34,819 nucleotides of DNA from Baffinella frigidus (GCA_026770585.1 MU647530.1:2699-37517); one strand, 5' to 3'. Counted from the first letter of the stretch, positions 16,674-24,883 are shown. Made by a program: numbers and translations. The notes: generated by a model not told the origin, from the sequence alone.

Positions 16674-17447
16674 TTACACACGCCACACGGCAATCCCACT
16701 GACAATGTCCAACCAGACACATACAAACGTGGTTAGCATGAAATGTTTCAGCATCGAAACAAGCATGGTCAGCATCGAAACAAGCATGTTCTCGTTGGCT
16801 ACCCGTGGAGACCAGTGTGTGTAAAGAAACAGGTAAAATATCCAGAATATAGCCGATCTGACCCGCCTTATAGTGTGAGTCGTCGAATTCAACGCGACAC
16901 AGAATGCGCTGACGCTGGCAACGGCAGTGGCAGCACTCATGTGATGACACGGCTCATGGCCCAGAGGTTTCGAGAGATGATGCAATTGCAAAAACGGTTG
17001 CCAGCCACCCAAAATGGAGAAAGGCCACCATGAGACAGGGTGCGGATCGCGAAGAAATGTGGTGTCCACGCACTGGTCGGTGACACATACCCTCTGCTCA
17101 ATCCACTCTTGAAATGCTGTCACAGTCCACTCGTTCTTGTCGGGCGGGGCTTGCTGTACTGTCAAACCGCACGCGTCAATAGTTTTAAAAACCAACGCGT
17201 CAATAGTTTTGGAAAACCACGCGTTCGTAGATTGTTGTGATGCTGTCAGGTTGTGAGCAACCCATTTGAACGTAAATGGTGATGGTGGACTCTTTTCTAT
17301 GTGCTCCCAGAAACGCGTTTTCAACGCAGGCGGTTCCCTTTTGCACGGGACAATTTTGTGTAAGATTGCCAGGTTGATGGAAATCACGGTAACAAGCAGG
17401 ATGAAGTTGTATGGGTGGCGTAGACAGTCTATGTGCGGGCGGCGCAT
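16674..17447 (-). CDS. Membrane protein with N-terminal anchor and C-terminal hydrophobic pair
   Basis: The protein is 257 aa from ATG 17447, which lies 30 nt after a TATTTAAAG box. The frame continues upstream past the promoter, so the longer start is rejected. A hydrophobic anchor at about residues 14-30 (FILLVTVISINLAIL) is followed by about 120 residues of probable lumenal domain with several Cys and Trp. Then come an Ala/Val-rich segment and two or three C-terminal hydrophobic segments, the last containing VCVWLDIV, shared with the 98-aa neighbour. Two short duplications, FSKTIDALVFKTID and MLVSMLTMLVSML, reflect 24-nt and 21-nt DNA repeats. No family is recognised; it belongs to the four-gene membrane cluster. 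Confidence 0.65.
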   Translation of the reverse strand: MRRPHIDCLRHPYNFILLVTVISINLAILHKIVPCKREPPALKTRFWEHIEKSPPSPFTFKWVAHNLTASQQSTNAWFSKTIDALVFKTIDACGLTVQQAPPDKNEWTVTAFQEWIEQRVCVTDQCVDTTFLRDPHPVSWWPFSILGGWQPFLQLHHLSKPLGHEPCHHMSAATAVASVSAFCVALNSTTHTIRRVRSAIFWIFYLFLYTHWSPRVANENMLVSMLTMLVSMLKHFMLTTFVCVWLDIVSGIAVWRV

Positions 17448-17477
17448 GTGGAAAGATAGTAATCGACCACATTGTGA

Positions 17478-17486
17478 CTTTAAATA
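17478..17486 (-). promoter_or_regulatory. TATTTAAAG box for the 16674-17447 gene
   Basis: It lies on the minus strand, 30 nt before ATG 17447. It is followed by a leader similar to that of the downstream paralogue at 16569. Confidence 0.65.
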
Positions 17487-17625
17487 CCACCCTCGTGATT
17501 TGCGCATGCGGGTGTTGTGTAACTCTGCACACGCTGTGGTGTGTGATTTTGCACATGTGGTGGTGTGTGATTGCTAATGTGTATTACAAACTCACACCTC
17601 ACACTCACACCTCACACGCATGCAC

Positions 17626-18537
17626 TCATTCCCAATCCTGTCCCCAAGCCACAGAGGGCTGCGGAACATGCGGCAACGAGGGTGTGTAAAAGCCACCACC
17701 CTGCAACGGCGTGGCCCGTCCCTGGCGAAGGGCCATCGCGTACGAGCCATAGTTGGCTGGAAGCGAGGGAGTGGCCTGCACCACCGTGTACGAGTCATCG
17801 TTGGCTGGAAGCCAGGGAGTGGCCTGCACCACCGTGTACGAGTCATCGTTGGCTGTCCGCAACGTCGTGTGGGAGCCTGTAGTCGTGCATGAGTCTGTAA
17901 CCAGGTGCATCGTGAACTTCTCCACGCACCACAATGCAACGACAGTGATGACTGCAACGTTAGCAAGGACGGCCGCGGCAGCGACCTCTTTTTCGTAGGT
18001 GCTGTAAAGATCAACGGTGACACAAAGAGCATCCAGGAAATCGCATGCCACCATGCATGAGCTGCTGTCAGGCATCAGCACCGACCGGAGGTACCGACCG
18101 ACCGACCGGCCTCGGCACTCTAGGATGGGATGCATTGCGAAGCTCGCGAAAACAAGACTGGGTGTGGTGTGCCAAAGACCGACGGGCTTGTTGAAGACGA
18201 TATGTCCGACGTACATGCTCAGTATCACGGCCATTGCCTGTACGAAGCGGAGGAGGGTAATGGGATGCACTTGGAACTTGTCCACGCACCACAATGCAAC
18301 GACAGTGATGACTGTAACGCTAGCAAGGACGTTCCTGGCAGCGACCGCTGTTTCGTAGTGCATTGCGAAGCTCGAGAAATTGTTGAAGACGATATGTCCG
18401 ACGTACATGCTCAGTATCACGGCCATTGCCTGTACGAAGCGGAGGAGGGAAATGGGAGCGAGCGAGGTGTGAGTGGGGTAGCTGGTATTTTTTGCCTTAC
18501 GCTGACTGTATTGAATGCCGCGAGAAGTGCGAGACAT
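17626..18537 (-). CDS. Membrane protein built by internal duplication
   Basis: The protein is 303 aa from ATG 18537, with TATAAAAG 32 nt upstream. The open frame runs further up to 18693, but that part lies before the TATA box and inside repeats. A module LLRFVQAMAVILSMYVGHIVFN occurs twice, and a second module VITVVALWCV(D/E)KF occurs twice, giving at least four membrane segments. The corresponding DNA copies are nearly identical, so the duplication is recent. The C-terminal third repeats a 16-residue unit (NDDSYTVVQATPWLPA-like) about three times. No family is recognised. It probably sits in the virion envelope or a host membrane together with its neighbours. Confidence 0.65.
   Translation of the reverse strand: MSRTSRGIQYSQRKAKNTSYPTHTSLAPISLLRFVQAMAVILSMYVGHIVFNNFSSFAMHYETAVAARNVLASVTVITVVALWCVDKFQVHPITLLRFVQAMAVILSMYVGHIVFNKPVGLWHTTPSLVFASFAMHPILECRGRSVGRYLRSVLMPDSSSCMVACDFLDALCVTVDLYSTYEKEVAAAAVLANVAVITVVALWCVEKFTMHLVTDSCTTTGSHTTLRTANDDSYTVVQATPWLPANDDSYTVVQATPSLPANYGSYAMALRQGRATPLQGGGFYTPSLPHVPQPSVAWGQDWE
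17735..17868. repeat. 48-nt coding repeat
   Basis: Nearly three copies of a 48-nt unit, recognisable by GTGTACGAGTCATCGTTGGC, are in frame with the minus-strand protein and give its 16-residue C-terminal repeats. Confidence 0.9.
17910..18460. repeat. Recent internal segmental duplication in the membrane gene
   Basis: The segment with CACGCACCACAATGCAACGA occurs near 17921 and 18282. The segment with TTGTTGAAGACGATATGTCC occurs near 18190 and 18379 and continues for about 80 nearly identical bases. The copies differ by few substitutions and one internal deletion. Confidence 0.85.
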
Positions 18538-18569
18538 ATTTGAAATCTGAGAATTCGATACACGACACC

Positions 18570-18577
18570 CTTTTATA
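18570..18577 (-). promoter_or_regulatory. TATAAAAG box for the 17626-18537 gene
   Basis: TATAAAAGGGTG on the minus strand lies 32 nt before ATG 18537. Confidence 0.7.
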
Positions 18578-18606
18578 CAATACACACAATTCGCACATTC
18601 AGTGGC

Positions 18607-18802
18607 AGTGGCGTTTTTGACTGTGTATTCAACATTCACACCATGCACCGCACTACCGGCGGACAAGTGTGTGTTCAATTGTGTGTTCAACATTCACACC
18701 ATGCACCGCACTACCGGCGGACAAGTGTGTGTTCAATTGTGTGTTCAATTGTGTGTTCAATTGTGTGTTCAATTGTGTGTTCAATTGTGTGTTCAATTGT
18801 GG
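18607..18802. repeat. 59-nt duplication followed by 12-nt CAATTGTGTGTT array
   Basis: A segment containing CACCATGCACCGCACTACCG occurs twice about 59 bases apart. About seven copies of the 12-nt unit CAATTGTGTGTT follow. The same 12-nt unit forms a second array at 19641-19727, on the other side of the next gene. Confidence 0.9.
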
Positions 18803-18902
18803 CTGCCAATGCATTCCTCCTACAGAGCACGACGCATCACCGGAGCTTCAATAGCACAGTTCCTGGAATGTCGTAAGAAGAGACGCCCCTGCCAGTTGAG
18901 TG

Positions 18903-19640
18903 TCACATGTGGTGGTCGTGATAGCTTGGGTACCTTGATTGGTTTGCATACTGGTTGGAGACCGGACTCTTCATCATAGTATGGATATGGTCTGTGGTGG
19001 TGGTGGTGGTGTCGTTCCTGTCCCCGATCCTCCGTTGTCTCGGTTCTGTGATGAAGTGTGACGAAGAGCCTGTGGACGAGAGTGCGTGCACGTTGTGGAT
19101 GCTGTGGAATGGGACGTCATGCATGCTGTCTACTTGGTCGCGGATGTAGATGCTCGGCACGAGCGCGTTGTGGCCCAGGTGGTTTTCGTGGAGCAGCAAG
19201 TTCCGCTGCCATTTCCTATACAGGGGAAGGACACACAGCGGTACCATGACCATCACGATGGCGAGTGAGGCGATCCAAGTGTAGATGCTCAACCGCAGCG
19301 ACTCTCCAATCTTTACGAGAATTTTCTCGCAGCTGTAGCTTCCACAAAGGTGCAGGCCATCCAGTGCCAGTTGCATTGCGATGAGGTATGAGTTGGTGAG
19401 CGCGTCGCGTTCGACTGCCTCACATAGGTCTATGTGGTGTCGGATGTGGTGGACAAACTCCTGCTCTTTACAGCGGGCCTGTAGCCAACTGTCGTTTTTA
19501 CGCTTGCGGTGTAGTAATGTGAGGTTTGTGTGGAACATCTCGGCAAAGTTGATCACAATCAACAGACAGTACACCACAAAGGACAGTGTGCATACAAACT
19601 GGAACAAAAACACGAGCGTCACCCTCTTTGTATACAACAT
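18903..19640 (-). CDS. Two-pass membrane protein, unrecognised
   Basis: The protein is 245 aa (ATG 19640). An N-terminal hydrophobic segment at about residues 8-32 (VTLVFLFQFVCTLSFVVYCLLIVI) is followed by about 85 residues with four Cys and many charged residues. A second membrane segment lies at about 118-140 (WIASLAIVMVMVPLCVLPL). The His/Ser/Thr-rich tail is about 100 residues and probably disordered. Both termini would be on the same side, with a Cys-containing loop exposed. The ATG is directly preceded by the 12-nt array, so the promoter is pushed upstream: TAGAAAAGGGTG at about 19742-19731 resembles the TATAAAAGGGTG of the neighbouring gene. Confidence 0.65.
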   Translation of the reverse strand: MLYTKRVTLVFLFQFVCTLSFVVYCLLIVINFAEMFHTNLTLLHRKRKNDSWLQARCKEQEFVHHIRHHIDLCEAVERDALTNSYLIAMQLALDGLHLCGSYSCEKILVKIGESLRLSIYTWIASLAIVMVMVPLCVLPLYRKWQRNLLLHENHLGHNALVPSIYIRDQVDSMHDVPFHSIHNVHALSSTGSSSHFITEPRQRRIGDRNDTTTTTTDHIHTMMKSPVSNQYANQSRYPSYHDHHM

Positions 19641-19727
19641 GTGTGTTCAGTTGTGTTTCCAATTGTGTGTTCAATTGTGTGTTCAATTGTGTGTTCAATT
19701 GTGTGTTCAAGTGTGTGTTCAATTGAC
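19641..19727. repeat. Second 12-nt CAATTGTGTGTT array
   Basis: About six imperfect copies of the same unit as at 18726-18802, in the same orientation, lie between the promoter region and ATG of the two-pass membrane protein. Confidence 0.9.
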
Positions 19728-19770
19728 AACACCCTTTTCTATTTCTATTCGTCGTATGTATGAAACGGCC

Positions 19771-19778
19771 TATATAAC
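19771..19778 (+). promoter_or_regulatory. TATA box TATATAAC for the 19824 gene
   Basis: TATATAAC lies 45 nt before ATG 19824. The core is palindromic and could also be used for the minus-strand gene starting at 19640. Confidence 0.65.
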
Positions 19779-19823
19779 AGGGGGGGTGTGAGCGGGCAAC
19801 CTCGGTGTGTGACACCACGAGGT

Positions 19824-21137
19824 ATGGCAAACTTTAGTGCATACCCCAAAACGGGTGAACACGACCACAGTGGTGCGGCCAGAAATGAAAGTGCGCGGCG
19901 TACCGGTCTGGAAACCAAGTTCGACGATTTCTTCGACCCAAGCATAGACGAGCACAGCGCCTTCTACAGGGCCATGGAGCTCGACAAGCACGCAGCACAC
20001 CTTGTCGCTGGGACGTCGTTCCTAGACCTCAACAATCTGATCCTCAGGACTGAATGTAACAACGCGTACGAGAGCATGAACGACGATGACATGCAGAAGC
20101 TGCGCAAGATGATGTGGGACGTCTATATCCCGTCAATGAAAAAGAACCTCCAAGACAAGCTGTCAGTAGAGGAGCATGGTGAAAGCATCGACACATTCCA
20201 GGCGCAAATGTATGTTGTGCACCTCAGTGTCCGTGTTGCACAGGCTCTGCAGCTCGTCTTTGAGCTCAACCAGAAGAGGTCATTTTCAGCGGTGGCGAAA
20301 ACTGCATACGAGATGGCGCTGCAGGACGTGCTTTACCACCCGAACCTGAAAGGCAAGGTGCCCGCATCGAAGAATGCACAGATGATCAATTACCTCCGTC
20401 GACACCCGACCTACTCCACTGCGTTCAACACATACGTCGGATACAAGGTACTGCGTCAGCAGCTGGTGCGCGGGGGTGGTGCTGGCACGAACCGGAAGAG
20501 CAATGACGCAGAGCGACTGCATGATGAAGCCGCCAATCGTCTCTGGAGTGTACTACAGGAAAACAGCGGCATCTACACTGATTTCACGGGCGCAGCCCCG
20601 CCGTTTACGATGGAGTGGCATCGTCTCTACTACAAAGAGGTAGCAGAGACACTGTACCACAAGCTCGCCGATTACCAGGAACAGTATGAGTTGCCTGCAA
20701 TTTACAACAAGATGACACATGAAAAACGGGATGAAATTCGAATGGGTTACCAAAACACCGCTGTGGTAGGGAGCGCGGTAGCGAGCGCGGTAGCGAGCCC
20801 TTCTCCGCATGGCACACGAATGGACATTGTGACTGCTATGCAGGAGAGCAGGGACACGGCCGAACAGGGTACGACGAAGCGCGTGGGTGTGTCAGATGTA
20901 AACACTCAGAAGTACACCACTCAGAAGTACACCACCGCGACATTGACGGCGGTCAGCCGTATTGATGGTGGTACCGACAACTGGGAACCTCACGATGTGA
21001 AGCGCCGGCGCGGCGTGGACGCTCTCGATACTGATAGTACTACTACTACTGCTGATACCCATGGGCTTTTGGATGGTAGTGCTAACGGTGGTGGTTCAGA
21101 CCGCGTGCGCCGTGCATACGCTGCCCTTTTTCATTGA
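19824..21137 (+). CDS. Helical structural protein, possible scaffold or portal-associated protein
   Basis: The protein is 437 aa from ATG 19824. Upstream in-frame codons offer only GTG starts between the TATA box and the ATG. Residues 20 to about 310 are mainly alpha-helical and charged (for example NDDDMQKLRKMMWDVYIPSMKK and TFNTYVGYKVLRQQL-like helices), with no membrane segment and no enzyme motif. The last about 120 residues are disordered, rich in Ser, Thr, Gly and Asp, with a KRRRG basic cluster and small coding repeats (VASAVAS, QKYTT). The extreme C-terminus is a short basic-hydrophobic peptide (RVRRAYAALFH). A disordered tail ending in such a peptide is how herpes-type scaffold proteins bind the major capsid protein, which makes a scaffold role conceivable. 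Unproven. Confidence 0.65.
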   Translation: MANFSAYPKTGEHDHSGAARNESARRTGLETKFDDFFDPSIDEHSAFYRAMELDKHAAHLVAGTSFLDLNNLILRTECNNAYESMNDDDMQKLRKMMWDVYIPSMKKNLQDKLSVEEHGESIDTFQAQMYVVHLSVRVAQALQLVFELNQKRSFSAVAKTAYEMALQDVLYHPNLKGKVPASKNAQMINYLRRHPTYSTAFNTYVGYKVLRQQLVRGGGAGTNRKSNDAERLHDEAANRLWSVLQENSGIYTDFTGAAPPFTMEWHRLYYKEVAETLYHKLADYQEQYELPAIYNKMTHEKRDEIRMGYQNTAVVGSAVASAVASPSPHGTRMDIVTAMQESRDTAEQGTTKRVGVSDVNTQKYTTQKYTTATLTAVSRIDGGTDNWEPHDVKRRRGVDALDTDSTTTTADTHGLLDGSANGGGSDRVRRAYAALFH

Positions 21138-21181
21138 GTGATTTTACTAGTAAATTCATATGTAATATGTATCATTTACAC

Positions 21182-22024
21182 CTACGCGGGTATGCTCTTT
21201 GCTTCAACATCCCCTTGAGATTGGTCCTTGAAATGATCGACTGCTAACATCTGTTGTGTAACCGACCTCCCTACTGGTGGTAACACAACCATAGACGGTG
21301 TCGGTGCCAATGAATTGTGTACTATCGACACAGTTTCTTTTTTGATTTGCTTATGTACAGGTACCGGTGTAGTTTCAAATGTGTCCTCATCGTCCCCCAT
21401 CAAGGCCATCAACTCACGCATGAGCGCGTCGTCACTTGTATTGGTATCGTCCATGCTGTTGACGAGTGTCATCGACAGCGCGTCTGAGACCTGGTTCTGT
21501 TGGCTCATAGTGTCCTCTATGTCAAGAACCATGGTGTTCACCTCGTCTTCGTCTGTGATGCCAATCTTCTTCATGGCTGCCACACTGGCGCGCAGCGTGT
21601 CTGTCATCTCCTTCTGAAAGCTGAGGTTCTCGAACGCGTTGATCTGCATGTCGAGCACTTTGAGCTGCTTGTCGGCCAAAGCAGTCTTTTGGCGGGATTG
21701 CTTGATCGCCGACATGTGAGGTAAAAGCTTTCTTAGATTGACCATGCGCTCTTCTCTCGGTGCTGTCTTACACGCCCGCGCTTTCCTGCTCAGATCGGCC
21801 ATGAGAGTGTCGTGTTCGCACACGATCAAATCCCTCTTCGTCGAAAAATTGTCTCGCACGTGCACGAGGTTTCCCTCTGTGATCATCGCCGTCGTACGAT
21901 TCCTGAGGTCAACGTCCACCTGCTGCCGCATCCATATCCACATTGAGAGAAGGTTTTCGGTCACACACCCCGGTTGCTCATAAACAGTTTCTGTCGACGG
22001 CGGACAGGTTGATTGTCTCGACAT
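21182..22024 (-). CDS. Snf7/CHMP-like ESCRT-III protein
   Basis: This 280-aa protein has the layout of ESCRT-III subunits. A basic helical hairpin (about residues 70-145) contains KQSRQKTALADKQLKVLDMQ and INAFENLSFQKEMTDTLRAS, in the same order as helices 1-2 of Snf7/CHMP4. A helix with MKKIGITDEDEVNTMVLDIEDTMSQQNQVSDAL follows, corresponding to the CHMP 'D-V-D..M-DI.E....E.S.A' region. Then an acidic DDALMRELMALMGDDE helix matches the 'dELmaELe.Le' autoinhibitory part. The length is slightly above the usual 200-240 aa. ESCRT-III polymers cut membrane necks during budding, cytokinesis and nuclear envelope repair. Here it could help envelopment or exit. It is divergent from the structural gene at 22127 and shares its TATA run. 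Confidence 0.75.
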   Translation of the reverse strand: MSRQSTCPPSTETVYEQPGCVTENLLSMWIWMRQQVDVDLRNRTTAMITEGNLVHVRDNFSTKRDLIVCEHDTLMADLSRKARACKTAPREERMVNLRKLLPHMSAIKQSRQKTALADKQLKVLDMQINAFENLSFQKEMTDTLRASVAAMKKIGITDEDEVNTMVLDIEDTMSQQNQVSDALSMTLVNSMDDTNTSDDALMRELMALMGDDEDTFETTPVPVHKQIKKETVSIVHNSLAPTPSMVVLPPVGRSVTQQMLAVDHFKDQSQGDVEAKSIPA

Positions 22025-22079
22025 CTATGCGATACGCCACCTACCCGTTGTGTTTGCATAAGGGTTGATACTTACTATC

Positions 22080-22093
22080 TATATATATATAAG
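22080..22093. promoter_or_regulatory. TATATATATATAAG element, divergent promoter
   Basis: On the plus strand TATATAAGACA ends about 31-34 nt before ATG 22127. On the minus strand the same run lies about 56 nt before ATG 22024 of the Snf7-like gene. Confidence 0.7.
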
Positions 22094-22126
22094 ACATTGC
22101 ATCGTTGTGCTAAAGAGTGCAACGAG

Positions 22127-23644
22127 ATGTCCGTGTACGTCACTCCGCCGCCACATACGGTCCTACGCTCCGACGGCGCGCTGCAGGTGCTTGCCGACAC
22201 ATGGGTTGCACACAACAAGTCGCGCGTGTACGCAATGGGTCTGAAACTTCAGTCATCGTGCAACGCCACAGAGGCCTGCCCCCCTACAGCCGTACCTATA
22301 CCCACAACCGTTTCAGAGGCCCGCCCCCCTACAGCCGTACCCACAACCGTCCTTCCAACCGTCCTTCCAACCGTCCTTCCAACCGTCCTTCCAACCGTCC
22401 TTTCCGCGCCTTACGTGGTGGCTAGTCTGCGACAGGTTGTGGCGTCCCGGCTCGACCTACCATCCACAGTTCAACCAGGAAATGTAAATCGGGAAATTGT
22501 GACACCAGCCGTACTGGTTTCGGCATCTTCTGTGCGTGGTGTTGGCGGTGTTGCCGTGGTTCCTCCGATCCCGTACCCGAGACTTCCAACCGCAAGTGCG
22601 CATGTGCACGCTGTGGCAATGGGTGTTATCGAGCGACAGCTGATAATGAAAGTATGCGACAGGTTCCTGAAGGAAACCCCTCCATACCACACCCCTACCC
22701 ACACCGGAAATCCGTCGGTGTCAAAAGACCTTGTCGCACACGCGTGTTGTGCCTACATCACCGCCGCTGCTCGTGGTGGTGCTGCGGCTGTTGCGGCTAC
22801 CGACGGAAGTTTCCCGACGACGGAAGTACCCCGACAGATCTACCTTCCGATCGCAGCCCCCTGTCGTGAGCAGATAGCAAAGTGCGCGGATGCTTGCTAC
22901 AACAAGAACGTGTTGCTGAACCTCGCGACGGCCCTGAGTGGTAGTGGCAATGAAGTTGATGTGATCATGCGCTCTGGTGGGCAGAGGGGGTTTCCGTGTG
23001 ACAGCAATCACCGCGCTGTCTATATCGACGCAAATGTTCCCATTCACGCCCTTGGCAACGCGCACTGTTGTGAGGACCTTCTCTTCGGAGAACACCGCAC
23101 AACGAGTTCGCAGGACTTTTGTTTGGGACACGAGATCGGCTTGACGTATGCGAGCGCCGTGCACAAGTACCAGAAGTATGCCAACGTGTCTGTCGGTGAG
23201 CAGATCACACTCGTCCCGGTGTTTCACAGGCGCACGCCAATGGTCGTCTCTATGACGTGTCCCCGTCTTGGGCTGTCGAATGTTGTAACCAGCTTCTCGG
23301 GTGGACGTGACCACGTGAAATTTGGCCCGAATCACACCACGCGAATCGTCGAGGTCATGCAGAAACTCGGCCCCTTTGTCAAAATGTGTTCCGAGGCCTG
23401 CATATCTCTTGCACCCGACACAGCCAACGAGCTGCACGGTGATATGCCGACCGCCGCGTCAATTGCGGTGGAGCACTGCTTCGCCCACAACGCCAACGAA
23501 GGCGTTGGCGCATACGTTGCGACACACTGTTTTTCACTCCAGACGGGTGCGCAACCCCACTGTGGGTCCCCCGTGGACCAACAGATCGAAGTGCACGTCG
23601 CGGCGTTGTTCGGGGGCACCGTCACGCGACGCGTCCGGGTCTGA
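22127..23644 (+). CDS. Probable virion structural protein, 505 aa
   Basis: ATG 22127 lies 34 nt after TATATAAG. The frame is open further upstream, but that part precedes the TATA box. An N-terminal region of about 150 residues contains a Pro/Thr/Val repeat (TTVLPTVLPTVLPTVL, from a 12-nt DNA repeat at about 22339-22400). About 330 residues of ordered sequence follow, rich in Cys and His (CREQIAKCADACY, NAHCCEDLLF, VEHCFAHN). No catalytic pattern or membrane segment is seen. The middle has strands with a 'VSVGEQITLVPVF' turn, reminiscent of the 15187 product. It shares promoter type with other structural candidates and lies directly before the terminase gene, which supports a capsid or tegument role. 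AATAAA at 23764 may be its polyadenylation signal. Confidence 0.65.
   Translation: MSVYVTPPPHTVLRSDGALQVLADTWVAHNKSRVYAMGLKLQSSCNATEACPPTAVPIPTTVSEARPPTAVPTTVLPTVLPTVLPTVLPTVLSAPYVVASLRQVVASRLDLPSTVQPGNVNREIVTPAVLVSASSVRGVGGVAVVPPIPYPRLPTASAHVHAVAMGVIERQLIMKVCDRFLKETPPYHTPTHTGNPSVSKDLVAHACCAYITAAARGGAAAVAATDGSFPTTEVPRQIYLPIAAPCREQIAKCADACYNKNVLLNLATALSGSGNEVDVIMRSGGQRGFPCDSNHRAVYIDANVPIHALGNAHCCEDLLFGEHRTTSSQDFCLGHEIGLTYASAVHKYQKYANVSVGEQITLVPVFHRRTPMVVSMTCPRLGLSNVVTSFSGGRDHVKFGPNHTTRIVEVMQKLGPFVKMCSEACISLAPDTANELHGDMPTAASIAVEHCFAHNANEGVGAYVATHCFSLQTGAQPHCGSPVDQQIEVHVAALFGGTVTRRVRV
22339..22402. repeat. 12-nt coding repeat ACCGTCCTTCCA
   Basis: Five tandem copies in frame with the 22127 gene encode TVLP units. 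Confidence 0.9.
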
Positions 23645-23790
23645 TACATAGGGGGGTAACCGGGTCTGCTGGTGGCACCATTGCGCGTACACGCTACGTT
23701 GACCGGGGCTGGTTGGCTTTCGGTACGTATCAGATAAGTAGAGTGTTTGATCATTGTGAAGTAATAAAACTTGAAAAGGCACATGTGTGT

Positions 23791-24569
23791 ATGTGTCGTA
23801 TCTATTTGACTGTGATGCGCTCATTCGTGTCAGCTGCAAAGCAGTATTCGGTACAATGGGAGTATAACCAATCTCTGCATGACAGGGCCACAACACGGAT
23901 GCCAGCCTGTACATTACGTCTGCTCAACATCACCTCGGGTGGAGTATCTGTGGACGGTAGTGAAGCGAACTTAAACAGTCGCGATGGCTTTTTCCACATG
24001 GCGCGCCTGCGGGAGGGTTTGAACGCACTCGACCGATGCGGGTGGAAGAGGAGCTACCACCAAAGGACGTTTCATGAAGATTATCTCAGGTAAAGTAACC
24101 CCCCCCCAACATATGATAACTGACTGAAACAATATGCTGACACGACACCATTCCTTCGTACTGACGACACCATCTTAATCTCAGGGCATGCGCACGCGTT
24201 TTCTTCAAGACAGAGCCACCGGGGTCGTTTGAAAGGGCCCATAAGAAGATCCTTGAAATCAACGGCTGGGAAGCTCTCCAACAAGAGATCCTCATATCAA
24301 CTCCGCGCCGTTTCGGTAAGACCATCAGCATCTCTCTTTTCTGTGCCGCGCTCATGTTCGCATGTCCCTCTGTAGAATGTTCTATCTACTCCACGTGTAA
24401 GAGGATTTCACAGAAGCTGTTGAGAAACGTCTGCAAGTTTCTGGACATGATATACGCGGAGATGAAAGTTCCGGCCTTCCGGGTCATCAGAAAGAACCAA
24501 GAGGAGTTGCAGATTCTGGGACCAGAGGGGCCATGGGACATGCGAACGATCAGCTCATATCCTTCCAAG
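23791..24569 (+). CDS. Terminase large subunit, ATPase N-terminal part (exons 1-2 only)
   Basis: Exon 1 (ATG 23791 or 23815 to 24089) and exon 2 (24185-24569) join in phase through a GT-AG intron. Exon 2 contains ILISTPRRFGKTISIS, the Walker A loop with the PRRxGKT form typical of herpesvirus and mirusvirus DNA-packaging terminases. Then come a Ser/Cys-rich strand (VECSIYSTCKRIS) and helices. This motor pumps DNA into the capsid and cuts it at headful ends. After about 228 residues the frame reaches AAG|GTATAG, a second donor, where stops begin. The Walker B Asp-Glu pair and the C-terminal nuclease domain, expected in the next 400-500 residues, are not found in the following sequence. The gene is either split by a long intron or truncated. 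It belongs to the virion module. Confidence 0.75.
24090..24184 (+). other. Intron between terminase exons 1 and 2
   Basis: The 95-base segment begins GTAAAGTAACC and ends CATCTTAATCTCAG. It contains stops in the coding frame, and its removal restores an Arg codon across the junction. Confidence 0.8.
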
Positions 24570-24622
24570 GTATAGTGTTAACACCACCCGCCCCTCCCAC
24601 CACCCCCCAAACACACACCCGT

Positions 24623-24688
<66 letters not shown>

Positions 24689-24875
24689 TCACACACACTG
24701 ACACACACTAACAAACAGACCCACTCAAATCAACAACTTTTTACGAGACGAATTAATTTCAACAAAATACCAAAATGGTGTTGGCCAGTGCGTTCTTGGA
24801 GGTATGATTGTGTTTTTTGGTATACATTCACCACGCGGTTGTTTATAGACTCTATATATTTTTGACGTGAGTGCT
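24570..24875. repeat. Post-terminase interval with (CA)n microsatellite
   Basis: The interval begins with a donor-like GTATAGTG. A (CA)n tract with minor interruptions runs at about 24624-24716. The rest is AT-rich. At about 24786-24820 the translation PVRSWRYDCVFW faintly recalls the segment expected after exon 2 in terminases, but no open exon with proper splice sites can be built there. Confidence 0.6.
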
Positions 24876-24883
24876 TATTTAAG
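24876..24883 (+). promoter_or_regulatory. TATTTAAG box for the 24932 gene
   Basis: It lies 48 nt before ATG 24932. It is the same box as before the minus-strand gene starting at 16569. Confidence 0.6.

Noticed and set aside
22721-23437. 238-aa minus-strand open frame
   Set aside because: Antisense to the 22127 gene, which has a TATA box and better composition.
24786-24840. Possible third terminase exon with PVRSWRYDCVFW
   Set aside because: Only a faint resemblance to the expected segment. No matching acceptor and donor in phase, and a stop soon after.
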